This document shows positions 56,932 through 64,000 of a stretch of 64,000 nt of DNA, piece by piece (the stretch's first letter is position 1; every line of letters starts with the position of its first letter). This DNA is from Sphingosinicella flava (GTDB lineage: Bacteria; Pseudomonadota; Alphaproteobacteria; Sphingomonadales; Sphingomonadaceae): NCBI RefSeq assembly GCF_016025255.1, contig NZ_CP065592.1, forward strand, positions 415,122 through 479,121, written 5' to 3'. Made by a program: the position numbers and the translations under genes. The notes beneath the pieces are model-generated. The model did not search any database. It was given only the letters and a program-made list of their open reading frames with translations, and had not been told where the DNA came from.

Positions 56932-57416
56932 CCTTCCGCTCTCTTCAATTTGAGAAGCGCTTTGACGAGTTCGCTTTTAAGCGCCCCGAAATCCCGCTCG
57001 ATCCCGCCCGCGCGGCCGATCAGGACATGATCGGCGCCCGCGAATCCCTCATTGGGAATGATTTCCCGGGCAAGCGCGCGAAAGCGCCGCTTCATCCGAT
57101 TGCGGACGACGGCGTTGCCGATCTTCTTGGTGACGGTGATTCCAAGGCGCATGGCGGGGTCGCCATCATCTCTTGGCCGGACGAGCAGAACGAATCCTGG
57201 CATGGGGGCACGCAGGCCCCGATTGGCGGCAAGGAAATCGGAACGGCGCGAGAGCGCCGTCAGCGTGCCTAGGCTCAGGCCGACAGCGTCTTGCGGCCGC
57301 GGGCGCGGCGGGCGGCCAGAACCTTGCGGCCGCCGACAGTCGCCTTGCGGGCGCGGAAGCCGTGACGCCGCTTGCGGACCAATTTGCTCGGCTGGAAGGT
57401 GCGCTTCATCGCTCAT
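56928..57416 (-). CDS. rnpA: RNase P protein component, start ambiguous (rpmH-nested frame)
   Basis: This is the RNase P protein, which with the catalytic RNA removes tRNA 5' leaders. The conserved body runs from [15 protein letters not shown] to the basic signature [19 protein letters not shown]. The frame has no ATG, GTG or TTG between the rpmH stop and the conserved body. It is open back to an ATG at 57416, seven bases before the rpmH start, so rpmH lies wholly inside it in another frame (162 aa). The alternative is a CTG at 57263 giving 111 residues, reached by coupling from rpmH. The GAGG motif is spaced for rpmH rather than for 57416. Confidence 0.85.
   Translation of the reverse strand: MSDEAHLPAEQIGPQAASRLPRPQGDCRRPQGSGRPPRPRPQDAVGLSLGTLTALSRRSDFLAANRGLRAPMPGFVLLVRPRDDGDPAMRLGITVTKKIGNAVVRNRMKRRFRALAREIIPNEGFAGADHVLIGRAGGIERDFGALKSELVKALLKLKRAEG
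57275..57409 (-). CDS. rpmH: 50S ribosomal protein L34
   Basis: This 44-residue L34 reads [18 protein letters not shown] at its start and ends [11 protein letters not shown], matching the family along its whole length. GAGG seven bases upstream of the ATG is well placed. It opens the rpmH-rnpA-yidD-yidC-engB run and is enclosed by the open rnpA reading frame. Confidence 0.98.
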   Translation of the reverse strand: MKRTFQPSKLVRKRRHGFRARKATVGGRKVLAARRARGRKTLSA

Positions 57417-57435
57417 CCTCGAAAATAATCTAATG

Positions 57436-57460
57436 AAAAAGGGCCGCGCAGGGCGGCCTT
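57436..57460 (-). terminator. Hairpin and T-run between the PGPGW gene and rpmH
   Basis: On the minus strand GGCCGC and GCGGCC form a stem with loop CCTGC, followed by CTTTTT. It lies 27 bases before rpmH. It may end transcription from the upstream membrane-protein gene, or act as an attenuator in the rpmH leader if the promoter at 57471-57499 is used. Confidence 0.65.
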
Positions 57461-57470
57461 GTTGCGGTGC

Positions 57471-57499
57471 CCGATAGGCAAAGCCCGCCTGCAAGTCAA
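57471..57499 (-). promoter_or_regulatory. Possible rpmH promoter
   Basis: TTGACT and TATCGG are spaced by 17 bases, the same -35 and spacing as the rpsD promoter. The -35 overlaps the stop of the upstream gene. Transcription would begin just before the hairpin at 57436-57460. The -10 is weak. Confidence 0.35.
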
Positions 57500-57813
57500 T
57501 CGCCCTGAGCAGAATTGGCCTCACGATGTTTCCGGAGCGCCTCGCGGCGGCGCGCGCTGGAGCGGCGGAGGCCCCAATCCGCCCAGCGGCCCTTATTGGG
57601 ATGTGCCCGTTTGAACCGGACATATTGGCGCTTCGCCCATTCACTATATTTGAGCGTCAGGGCGAGTCCGGCCGCGAACACGATGATGCCGCCTGGGCCG
57701 GGCAACACGCCGACGAGGGGGGAGGCGGCCATAATGACGAGCCCGAGCGCGAATAAGCCCGTTCTCACCGCTGGTATCCGCCCTAAGGCCAGCCATTTGC
57801 CGCGCAAGTCCAT
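57496..57813 (-). CDS. PGPGW-type small transmembrane protein
   Basis: This 105-residue protein has two hydrophobic segments (about 15-33 and 42-56) joined by GVLPGPGGIIVF, the PGPGW-family hairpin signature, and a strongly basic tail (KRQYVRFKRAHPNKGR, RRSSARRREALRKHRE). Function unknown. The ATG at 57813 is used here; a TTG lies two codons upstream. It is upstream of rpmH and divergent from comM. Confidence 0.8.
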   Translation of the reverse strand: MDLRGKWLALGRIPAVRTGLFALGLVIMAASPLVGVLPGPGGIIVFAAGLALTLKYSEWAKRQYVRFKRAHPNKGRWADWGLRRSSARRREALRKHREANSAQGD

Positions 57814-57925
57814 GGACAATGATCTGGGAGCGCTGTGTTAGGGTTGCAAGACGGATGGTCGCGGAAACGGCTCGACTTCGCTCCATGCTCTCTCCAGAAT
57901 GGCGCCGAAACGGAGAGGGGGGTTC

Positions 57926-59434
57926 ATGGTCGCGCACGTCGCCACCGTCGCATATCTCGGATTGGAGGCGCGCGCGGTCGAAGTTCAGGTGCAGGTCGCG
58001 GCAGGGCTTCCCGCTTTCGTCGTAGTCGGGCTGCCCGACAAGGCGGTTGCCGAAAGCCGCGAGCGCGTGCGTGCCGCCATGGCCGCGATCGGCCTGTCGC
58101 TGCCGCCCAAGCGGATTACCGTCAACCTTTCGCCCGCCGACCTGCCCAAGGAAGGATCGCATTACGACCTGCCGATCGCGCTCGGCCTCCTCGCCGCGAT
58201 GGGCGCGATCGATGCGGAGACGCTCGCCAATTATGCGGTGGTGGGCGAACTCGGCCTCGACGGGCGGCTGACGCCGTCCCCGGGCGTCCTGCTCGCCGCA
58301 TTGCACGCATCCAGCCGGGGCCTCGGGCTCATTTGTCCGGCGGCGCAAGGGCCGGAAGCGGCGTGGGCGGGGGATATCGAAGTCATCGCTCCCGCCGATC
58401 TGCTTTCCCTGCTCAATCATTTCAGCGGACGATCAATCCTGTCGTCCCCCGTGGCGGGCGAAATGGAAGGGCAGGGCGGCGGCCCCGATCTGGCGCAAGT
58501 GAAGGGACAGGAAACCGCCAAGCGCGCTCTGGAGATCGCGGCGGCGGGCGGGCATAATCTGCTGATGAGCGGGCCGCCGGGCGCCGGAAAGTCGCTGCTC
58601 GCCGCCTGCCTTCCGGGCATCCTTCCCGACCTCACGCCATCCGAAGCCCTGGAAGTTTCCATGGTCGCCAGTGTCGCCGGCGCGCTCGTCGACGGGCGAT
58701 TGACGCGCAGCCGCCCTTTCCGCGCGCCGCATCACAGCGCCTCCATGGCGGCCCTCGTCGGCGGCGGATTGAAAGTGAAGCCCGGCGAGGTGAGCCTCGC
58801 GCATCTCGGCGTCCTGTTCCTTGACGAACTGCCGGAATTCCAGCGCGCTGTGCTCGATTCGCTGCGCCAGCCGCTTGAAACGGGAACGGTCAGCGTGGCG
58901 CGCGCCAACGCCCATGTCACCTTCCCGGCGCGCGTCCAGCTTGTCGCGGCGATGAACCCCTGCCGCTGCGGACATCTTGGCGATCCCGCGCTCGCTTGTT
59001 CCCGCGCGCCTAAATGCGCGCTCGACTATCAGGCGAAGGTGTCGGGGCCGCTGCTCGACCGCATCGATCTCCATGTCGAGGTGCAAGCGGTGACCGCCGC
59101 CGACCTCGTCCTGCCGCCGCCGGCCGAAGGTTCGGCCGAGGTCGCCGCCCGCGTGGCCGCGGCGCGCGACATCCAGACCGCCCGTTATGAGGGCCAGGGG
59201 ATCCGAACCAATGCCGAAGCCGATGGCGCCCTGCTCGACGCGGCCGCGACCCCGGATGAACCAGGCCGCAAGCTGCTGGCGCAAGCGGCGGAGGCGATGC
59301 GCCTGTCCGCGCGGGGCTATCATCGCGTGCTGCGCGTCGCCCGCACCATCGCCGACCTTGCGGGAGCGGAGGAAGTGGGGCGGATTCATGTCGCCGAAGC
59401 CCTGAGCTATCGCCGCGCGGTGCCGCGCAACTGA
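57926..59434 (+). CDS. comM: ComM/YifB Mg-chelatase-like AAA+ ATPase
   Basis: This 502-residue ATPase of the YifB/ComM family promotes branch migration during natural transformation. It has an N-terminal Lon-like domain (AAGLPAFVVVGLPDKAVAESRERVRAA), Walker A in MSGPPGAGKSLLAACLPG, Walker B VLFLDELPEFQ and a C-terminal helical lid ending near RAVPRN. GGAGAGGGGGG precedes the ATG at 57926, better than the ATG at 57899. DprA elsewhere in the window belongs to the same process. Confidence 0.94.
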   Translation: MVAHVATVAYLGLEARAVEVQVQVAAGLPAFVVVGLPDKAVAESRERVRAAMAAIGLSLPPKRITVNLSPADLPKEGSHYDLPIALGLLAAMGAIDAETLANYAVVGELGLDGRLTPSPGVLLAALHASSRGLGLICPAAQGPEAAWAGDIEVIAPADLLSLLNHFSGRSILSSPVAGEMEGQGGGPDLAQVKGQETAKRALEIAAAGGHNLLMSGPPGAGKSLLAACLPGILPDLTPSEALEVSMVASVAGALVDGRLTRSRPFRAPHHSASMAALVGGGLKVKPGEVSLAHLGVLFLDELPEFQRAVLDSLRQPLETGTVSVARANAHVTFPARVQLVAAMNPCRCGHLGDPALACSRAPKCALDYQAKVSGPLLDRIDLHVEVQAVTAADLVLPPPAEGSAEVAARVAAARDIQTARYEGQGIRTNAEADGALLDAAATPDEPGRKLLAQAAEAMRLSARGYHRVLRVARTIADLAGAEEVGRIHVAEALSYRRAVPRN

Positions 59435-59515
59435 AAAGATTTGCGTTCGATGCCGATCTGCGAAATGAAACAGGAAGGCGCGGGACGCGCCATGAAGCCT
59501 AAGGGGGAGTTCTCG

Positions 59516-59920
59516 ATGGAATGGATGCTGTTGCCGCTGAAGCGCTATGCCGAATTTTCGGGACGTTCGCGCCGCAAGGAATATTGGATGTTCACATTGT
59601 TCCTGTTCCTGGTGAACATCGCGGCAGGCCTGGTCCTCAGCCTCGTCATGGGCGGCGCCGCCATGAGCGACGGCGACGGCGGGATCATGGCAGCGCTTGG
59701 CGGTTCGCTGTTGTTGCTCGCGATCCTGGGCCTGGTCTTCCTGATCCCATCCATCGCAGTTGGGGTGCGCCGTCTGCACGATCAGGATAAATCGGGCTGG
59801 TTCCTTCTCCTTGGCCTGATCCCGTACCTCGGCGCAATCGTCCTGATCGTGATGATGTGCCTCTCCGGGACGCCGGGCCCGAACCGTTACGGCCCCGACC
59901 CCAAGGCCGGCGAATACTGA
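59516..59920 (+). CDS. DUF805 membrane protein
   Basis: This is a 134-residue DUF805 protein: RYAEFSGRSRRKEYWMF, three to four TM segments, the VGVRRLHDQDKSGWF motif, and a C-terminal PGPNRYGPDPKA. GGGGGAG before the ATG at 59516 supports that start. The function of the family is unknown. It follows comM by 81 bp. Confidence 0.88.
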   Translation: MEWMLLPLKRYAEFSGRSRRKEYWMFTLFLFLVNIAAGLVLSLVMGGAAMSDGDGGIMAALGGSLLLLAILGLVFLIPSIAVGVRRLHDQDKSGWFLLLGLIPYLGAIVLIVMMCLSGTPGPNRYGPDPKAGEY

Positions 59921-59979
59921 CCTGATCGCCATTCAATTCGTCAATGCGGGCCGTTCGATCCAGTCGGGCGGCCCGCATC

Positions 59980-61062
59980 TCATTTGTCGCGCGGTTGCGG
60001 CAGGCTGCCGCCGGCGGTGACCAGGTGGCCTGATCGGCGGGCCTGCACCGCGTCGAGAAGGGTGCGAGCGGCATTTCGCACCTCCTCCTGGATCGCCTGA
60101 TCCTTGTCGAGCGCCTCGTGGCTGGTCGCGTAGGGCTCCCAATAGCCGATATAGCGGTCGAGCTCCGCTGGCACTCCGGCGGGAACGAGATGCATGAAGC
60201 GCAACCAGTCGGCGAGGCTGCGGCGGACATTTTCGGCCCCTTCGACGTCGCCATGAACGACGACCGAGAAGAGGCGGCCTTCCAGATGGCGGGGATAGGG
60301 CCAGCCCGCAAGCTCCAGTTCCTTCGCCTTCTTCGCGTCCTTGCCATGGGTGGAAGAGGGATCGGGATTGCCGCCATCGGCGCAAACGAGGCGGTCGATC
60401 ATCAGCTTCATCGGCGATGAGGTGTGATACCAGTTGACCGGCGTGATCAGCATGATGCCGTGCGCACGCACCCAGAGCGGGTAGATGTCGTTCATCATGT
60501 CCTGCGTCTGGCCGAGCGCATAATTGGGATAGCAGGAACAGGGCCAATGGCAGAGCGCGGCGGCGGTCGAGAAGCAGGCCTTGCAAGGGTGAATGCGGCG
60601 GCCATATTCCGAAGCGAGGCGGGAGAGGTTCAGCGTTTCGACCTTCACGCCGTCGACGCCGCAAATTTCGGACGCAATCTCCAGCAGCCGCCAGCTTTTC
60701 GACATTTCGCCCGGGCAGGTATGTTCGGAGCGGGATGAGCCGTTGACGATAAGGATGCAGGGCGGCTCGTTCGGGTCTTCATATTCGCGCTGGGCCCGCA
60801 CGATGGCGGCTTCGGCAGCGATCCAATCGGTCGCGAGATCATAATCCGGATCGGGGCGGCCCTGACCCGCTTTGGCGGTATGTGGGGACTTGCGATGATG
60901 GGAATAGCCTTGCCACGCCGCTTCGGTCACCGCGTCGAGAGCATCCTGGATCCCGTCGAAGGCCGGATCGACATATTGAGAGCGGAAACGCGCCTTGAAG
61001 GCGGCTTCATCCAATTGGACGCCGGGCATGCCCTTGCGCGGTTCGGGTGCTTCGCCGGCCAT
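59980..61062 (-). CDS. NAD(P)H-dependent FMN reductase-fold protein
   Basis: This 360-residue protein contains a flavodoxin-like domain with the phosphate loop ILIVNGSSRSEHTCPGEMSKSW (motif S-x-R-x-x), a cysteine-rich stretch HPCKACFSTAAALCHWPCSCYP and the ITPVNWYHTSSPMKLMIDRL block. It likely reduces FMN or quinones with NAD(P)H. A roughly 110-residue N-terminal extension precedes the flavodoxin fold and is unusual for the family. The ATG at 61062 is used. It is divergent from tRNA-Leu. Confidence 0.82.
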   Translation of the reverse strand: MAGEAPEPRKGMPGVQLDEAAFKARFRSQYVDPAFDGIQDALDAVTEAAWQGYSHHRKSPHTAKAGQGRPDPDYDLATDWIAAEAAIVRAQREYEDPNEPPCILIVNGSSRSEHTCPGEMSKSWRLLEIASEICGVDGVKVETLNLSRLASEYGRRIHPCKACFSTAAALCHWPCSCYPNYALGQTQDMMNDIYPLWVRAHGIMLITPVNWYHTSSPMKLMIDRLVCADGGNPDPSSTHGKDAKKAKELELAGWPYPRHLEGRLFSVVVHGDVEGAENVRRSLADWLRFMHLVPAGVPAELDRYIGYWEPYATSHEALDKDQAIQEEVRNAARTLLDAVQARRSGHLVTAGGSLPQPRDK

Positions 61063-61161
61063 GCTCGTCTCCGCTGTCGTTGTGGAGAGGCAACGGACGG
61101 AGAAATGCTCCGTTCCGCGCTTGCGGCGGAACAGGTTCGCGGCTAGGCACGGCACAGCGTT

Positions 61162-61246
61162 GCCCCTGTGGCGGAATTGGTAGACGCGCTCGACTCAAAA
61201 TCGAGTTCCGCAAGGAGTGCCCGTTCGACTCGGGCCAGGGGCACCA
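61162..61246 (+). tRNA. tRNA-Leu (anticodon CAA)
   Basis: Acceptor GCCCCTG pairs with CAGGGGC, the anticodon stem CTCGA/TCGAG holds loop CTCAAAA with anticodon CAA, a long variable arm follows, and CCA is encoded. It ends four bases before the convergent stop codon of the glycine-rich gene. Confidence 0.96.
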
Positions 61247-61250
61247 TTCC

Positions 61251-63818
61251 TTATTGCAGGATGTAGCCGAATTCGACCGCGAAGGTCGAATTCGGGGCCA
61301 TATTCCCCCTTGGCGTCAATCGGATGTGTGTGACTGCGGGATCGGTGCCGTCGGCCCCGGGAGCGGGCACATAGGTCCATGTCGCGCCGCCGTCGTTGGA
61401 AAAGGCGACATCGTCGCCGGTGCTGTCGAGGCCAGCATAAGACAGAACCAGGGTGGAGGGGGTCGAGCCTTCGACCAGCCGGAAGGGCGTCGTGCTGTCC
61501 GGCAAGTCGCCGAGATGCAGGCGCAAGCCCTGCGGCGTCTGGTCGACGACGATGATGCTGTCCTGGCTGACCGTTCCGCCGAAATTCACCACGTTGACGG
61601 TGTAGACCATCAGCGCCCCCGGTATCGCCTTCGGGTCCGTCGCTCCGTTGACCGGATCGCGCGCAACCTGGCTGGTTTTCATCATGGCGAGCGGCGGAAA
61701 GACCTGAAGCGTCGCCGATGCCGGATCGAGGTTCGAGACCGTTTCGGGAGGGGCGAAGCTACCGGTGAGGGCGCCGGCTTCGACTATATTTTCCTTGGGA
61801 CCATCGGTTTGCGGCACGACATTGACGGAATAGCTGCAGCTTGCGCCCGCTGGTACGCTCGCATTGCTCACCCCGAAAGCCGCCGCGCCAGCCTGTGCGG
61901 CCAGCGTGCCTATCGGACAGCTGTTCGCGGCCGCTGGATCGGCGGCATTGAGGAGATCGTCGGGATAAGCATCGTTAAAAGCGACGTCGCCAAGCGGAAG
62001 GGTCGGATTGTTGTTGAAGACGTCGATCCGCATCCGGACGGTCATTCCCGGCGCGGTTTCCGAGGGGGTGAAGCTCTTCGCGATGGTCGGCGTGCATTCC
62101 CCGCCGCTTGAAAGGCCCGTAATCTCGGCCCCGGCGATCGTGATCGCCCGGCCGGTATCGCCATTCGTCGCGCCGTATGTGGGACCGAAACGGGCAGGCG
62201 AGCCGTAAGTCGTGCCCGCGCTGCCGCCGGAGAGGTCGGCCGACAGAGGGACGGAACTCGCCACGAAGCCGCCGCCGCCGCCGCCGCCGGGCCCATAGGC
62301 CAAATGCTCCGGAAAGCCATTGGGGCCCATCCGGACGACACCGTCGCCTGCGGAACCGCCGTTTCCGCCCCTGGCGCTCACGGACAGGGATGCATCCATC
62401 GGCGCGCGAACTGTGGCGATCAGCACCGATCCGCCCGCCCCGCCGCCGCCTGCGGCGTCGGTTTCCGCGGTCGAACCGGCATCCGCGCCGTTGGCGTTCA
62501 GGGATCCGGTTCCGGCGATCTCACCGGCGCGGATGAAGATGATGCCGCCGCCCGCAGCGCCGCTGGAGGAAAGCCCGTTAGGCGGCGTCCCGGAGGCGTC
62601 ATTGTTGACGCCCGCGCCGCCGCCGCCGCCCATGACGAGCCGCTCCGCGCCCGCCTCGGGGATATCCGCTCCGGGCTGGCCGCCCGATTCAACGGGGTTT
62701 TCGATATCGAAATTGCAGCTTTGGGGGAGCGCACTGCACCAGGCATGGCCGCCCAAGCCGCCTTGGCCGCCATTGCCGCCGCCGCCGCCGCCGCTATTTT
62801 CGATGTTGATGCCGGGGTGGCCGTCCGTGCCGCCGCCGCCCGCATTGCCCGGTGCGCCGCGCGCCGATCCGCCGCCCGGATAGGCTTCCGCCCGGGTTTC
62901 GGCGATCCCGCCATTCATGAACACGAACCACGGGGCGCCCGCTATGCCTTCGCCTTTCTGGCCATTGGCGCCGTTCCAGGTCGGAGTGGCATAATCGGTC
63001 GCCGTTCCGTTGCCGCTGCCGAGATTCCGGCCCGCGCCGCCCCGGAAGCCCTGCCCGGCGACGCTGATGCCGCCGCCCGAAAAGGTGAGCCGCCGCGCGA
63101 CGTCCAGCACGACGATGCCGCCCGCGTCGCCATCCCATGGGGACGCCGTCACGGTTCCGCTGATCGTCGCTTCGTCATATTGGGGCACGCGCACGACCTG
63201 GAAGCTCCGGCGGTAATCGGTATCGCTGTAAGGGGCGGTGAAGTAGCTGTTGACGAGGCCGTCGCCGGTGGCGCCCTGAATCGTCACCGTGCCGCCGAAT
63301 TGGCCCATGGCGCTCGTCGCGCGGACGAATTCGTAGCGGCCCGCCTGCCGGATATCGGTATAGCCATTGCCATAGCCGCCAGGCGTGCCGTCGCCATAGC
63401 TGTCGTCGTTGCTGGGCGAGAACAATGCATCCTGCATCTGGATGACGAGCAGCAAGTCGCCGGGCTGAATATCCTGCGGCGCGCCGCGCGCGTAGCTCAG
63501 CTGAATGGATGTTGCGCCGGCCGAAACCGAAGTGGCGCCCGCGAAATAGGTGTTGACGACGCCGGTGAGCGCGGCCGAGCCTTCCCGGCCCGGAATGGCG
63601 CACCAATTCGCAAGGGCGGGCTGAAGGGTGAGGCAGGCGAGCGCGAGGGAGGCAACCGCCCGCCTTATCCAGACCGGCCATGGGCATGAGGCGTGCCGGC
63701 CCCGCCCATCCGTTTCATCCCCAGCCCTTTTTTCCGCCATGGCCATGGCGTTAATCCGCGAGCGTGGAAGATCGCTTAACGGCGGCGGGGATTGCCCTTT
63801 GGTTTCATGCCGGATCAT
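61251..63818 (-). CDS. Large exported glycine-rich repeat (DUF11-like) protein
   Basis: This is an 855-residue exported protein. The signal peptide sits around residues 45-72 (WIRRAVASLALACLTLQPALA), later than usual if translation starts at 63818; ATGs at 63746 and 63740 would give a normal length. Residues about 250-580 hold many glycine runs (GGGGGGNGGQGGLGGHAW, YGPGGGGGGGF). The C-terminal 270 residues are DUF11/conserved-repeat Ig-like modules (SFTPSETAPGMTVRMRIDV). It is likely a surface protein. The ATG overlaps the stop of the upstream partial gene (ATGA). Confidence 0.82.
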   Translation of the reverse strand: MIRHETKGQSPPPLSDLPRSRINAMAMAEKRAGDETDGRGRHASCPWPVWIRRAVASLALACLTLQPALANWCAIPGREGSAALTGVVNTYFAGATSVSAGATSIQLSYARGAPQDIQPGDLLLVIQMQDALFSPSNDDSYGDGTPGGYGNGYTDIRQAGRYEFVRATSAMGQFGGTVTIQGATGDGLVNSYFTAPYSDTDYRRSFQVVRVPQYDEATISGTVTASPWDGDAGGIVVLDVARRLTFSGGGISVAGQGFRGGAGRNLGSGNGTATDYATPTWNGANGQKGEGIAGAPWFVFMNGGIAETRAEAYPGGGSARGAPGNAGGGGTDGHPGINIENSGGGGGGNGGQGGLGGHAWCSALPQSCNFDIENPVESGGQPGADIPEAGAERLVMGGGGGAGVNNDASGTPPNGLSSSGAAGGGIIFIRAGEIAGTGSLNANGADAGSTAETDAAGGGGAGGSVLIATVRAPMDASLSVSARGGNGGSAGDGVVRMGPNGFPEHLAYGPGGGGGGGFVASSVPLSADLSGGSAGTTYGSPARFGPTYGATNGDTGRAITIAGAEITGLSSGGECTPTIAKSFTPSETAPGMTVRMRIDVFNNNPTLPLGDVAFNDAYPDDLLNAADPAAANSCPIGTLAAQAGAAAFGVSNASVPAGASCSYSVNVVPQTDGPKENIVEAGALTGSFAPPETVSNLDPASATLQVFPPLAMMKTSQVARDPVNGATDPKAIPGALMVYTVNVVNFGGTVSQDSIIVVDQTPQGLRLHLGDLPDSTTPFRLVEGSTPSTLVLSYAGLDSTGDDVAFSNDGGATWTYVPAPGADGTDPAVTHIRLTPRGNMAPNSTFAVEFGYILQ

Positions 63819-64000
63819 TGGCCGAGCCCCAGGCCTTGCAGCGTCTGCTGGTCGAATTTCAAGCGCATCGTCACATAGGGTCCGGCGCGGGTATAGCGTT
63901 CGTCGCTGAAATCGCGGTCCCAGAAGCCGATGACGTTCCAGCCGACCGACAGCCAGCCGTTTTCGAACGGGCTGAGGCCGATATTGGGGCCCAGGGCATA
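63815..64000 (-). CDS. C-terminal fragment of an envelope protein, cut by the window
   Basis: Only the last 61 residues are visible: ALGPNIGLSPFENGWLSVGW, then GFWDRDFSDERYTRAGPY, ending VTMRLKFDQQTLQGLGLGQ. The alternating aromatic/polar pattern suggests an outer-membrane beta-barrel end, consistent with a surface protein made with the glycine-rich neighbour. Its TGA overlaps the neighbour's ATG. The family cannot be fixed from this fragment. Confidence 0.6.
   Translation of the reverse strand, partial: YALGPNIGLSPFENGWLSVGWNVIGFWDRDFSDERYTRAGPYVTMRLKFDQQTLQGLGLGQ

Overview
The window looks like chromosomal DNA of a high-GC alphaproteobacterium, most probably a sphingomonad (Sphingomonadales). 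The evidence is a C4-pathway 5-aminolevulinate synthase, the rpmH-rnpA-yidD-yidC-engB order, small DUF-type proteins of sphingomonad flavour, 66-90 bp palindromic intergenic repeats, and TTGACT-type promoters with loose -10 boxes. No phage, transposase or CRISPR array is visible. No stretch over about 300 bases lacks a gene, and genes are packed with many ATGA/GTGA overlaps.

Region 1 (1-8,843) is an accessory defence block beside the 3' end of a tRNA-Lys gene. Three minus-strand genes encode an SNF2/RapA-type helicase, a large type III-like (Mod) DNA methyltransferase and a Res-like DEAD/DEAH enzyme that runs off the left edge. A divergent two-gene operon encodes an unrecognised 273-residue protein and a small helical protein with a HEPN-type R-x4-H motif. 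This five-gene set is the best candidate for an undescribed or unusual anti-phage system in the window.

Region 2 (8,903-23,350) holds tRNA-Lys, the cell-shape cluster mreB-mreC-mreD-mrdA-rodA (minus), divergent mutL with a palindromic element translated inside its linker, the agmatine-to-putrescine pair aguA-aguB with a long inverted repeat upstream, a prolyl oligopeptidase of lower GC than its surroundings, an M28 lipoprotein peptidase and rpsD.

Region 3 (23,363-35,700) is housekeeping: a PchB/AroQ-like chorismate mutase, an rpiB-glyA-nrdR-trmJ operon, hemA, murI, then plsY-dprA-topA-FKBP and rimO.

Region 4 (35,759-43,082) is a patchwork of small and regulatory genes: a truncated HTH gene, a DHFR-like protein, a membrane LytTR regulator next to a DJ-1 protein, a winged-helix membrane fusion, a YcbB-type L,D-transpeptidase, an HU-like fragment, and a cspA cluster with two tiny downstream ORFs.

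Region 5 (43,199-57,900) contains pcrA-like helicase, rluB-rsmD, a receiver protein, an AmpG-like transporter, dapE-accD-folC, a cupin, a GST-like protein, engB, and yidC-yidD-rnpA-rpmH. The rnpA frame has no canonical start downstream of rpmH and is open from an ATG just before rpmH, so rpmH may be nested inside rnpA.

Region 6 (57,926-64,000) carries comM, a DUF805 protein, a flavin reductase-fold protein, tRNA-Leu, and a glycine-rich exported protein coupled to a truncated envelope-protein gene at the right edge.
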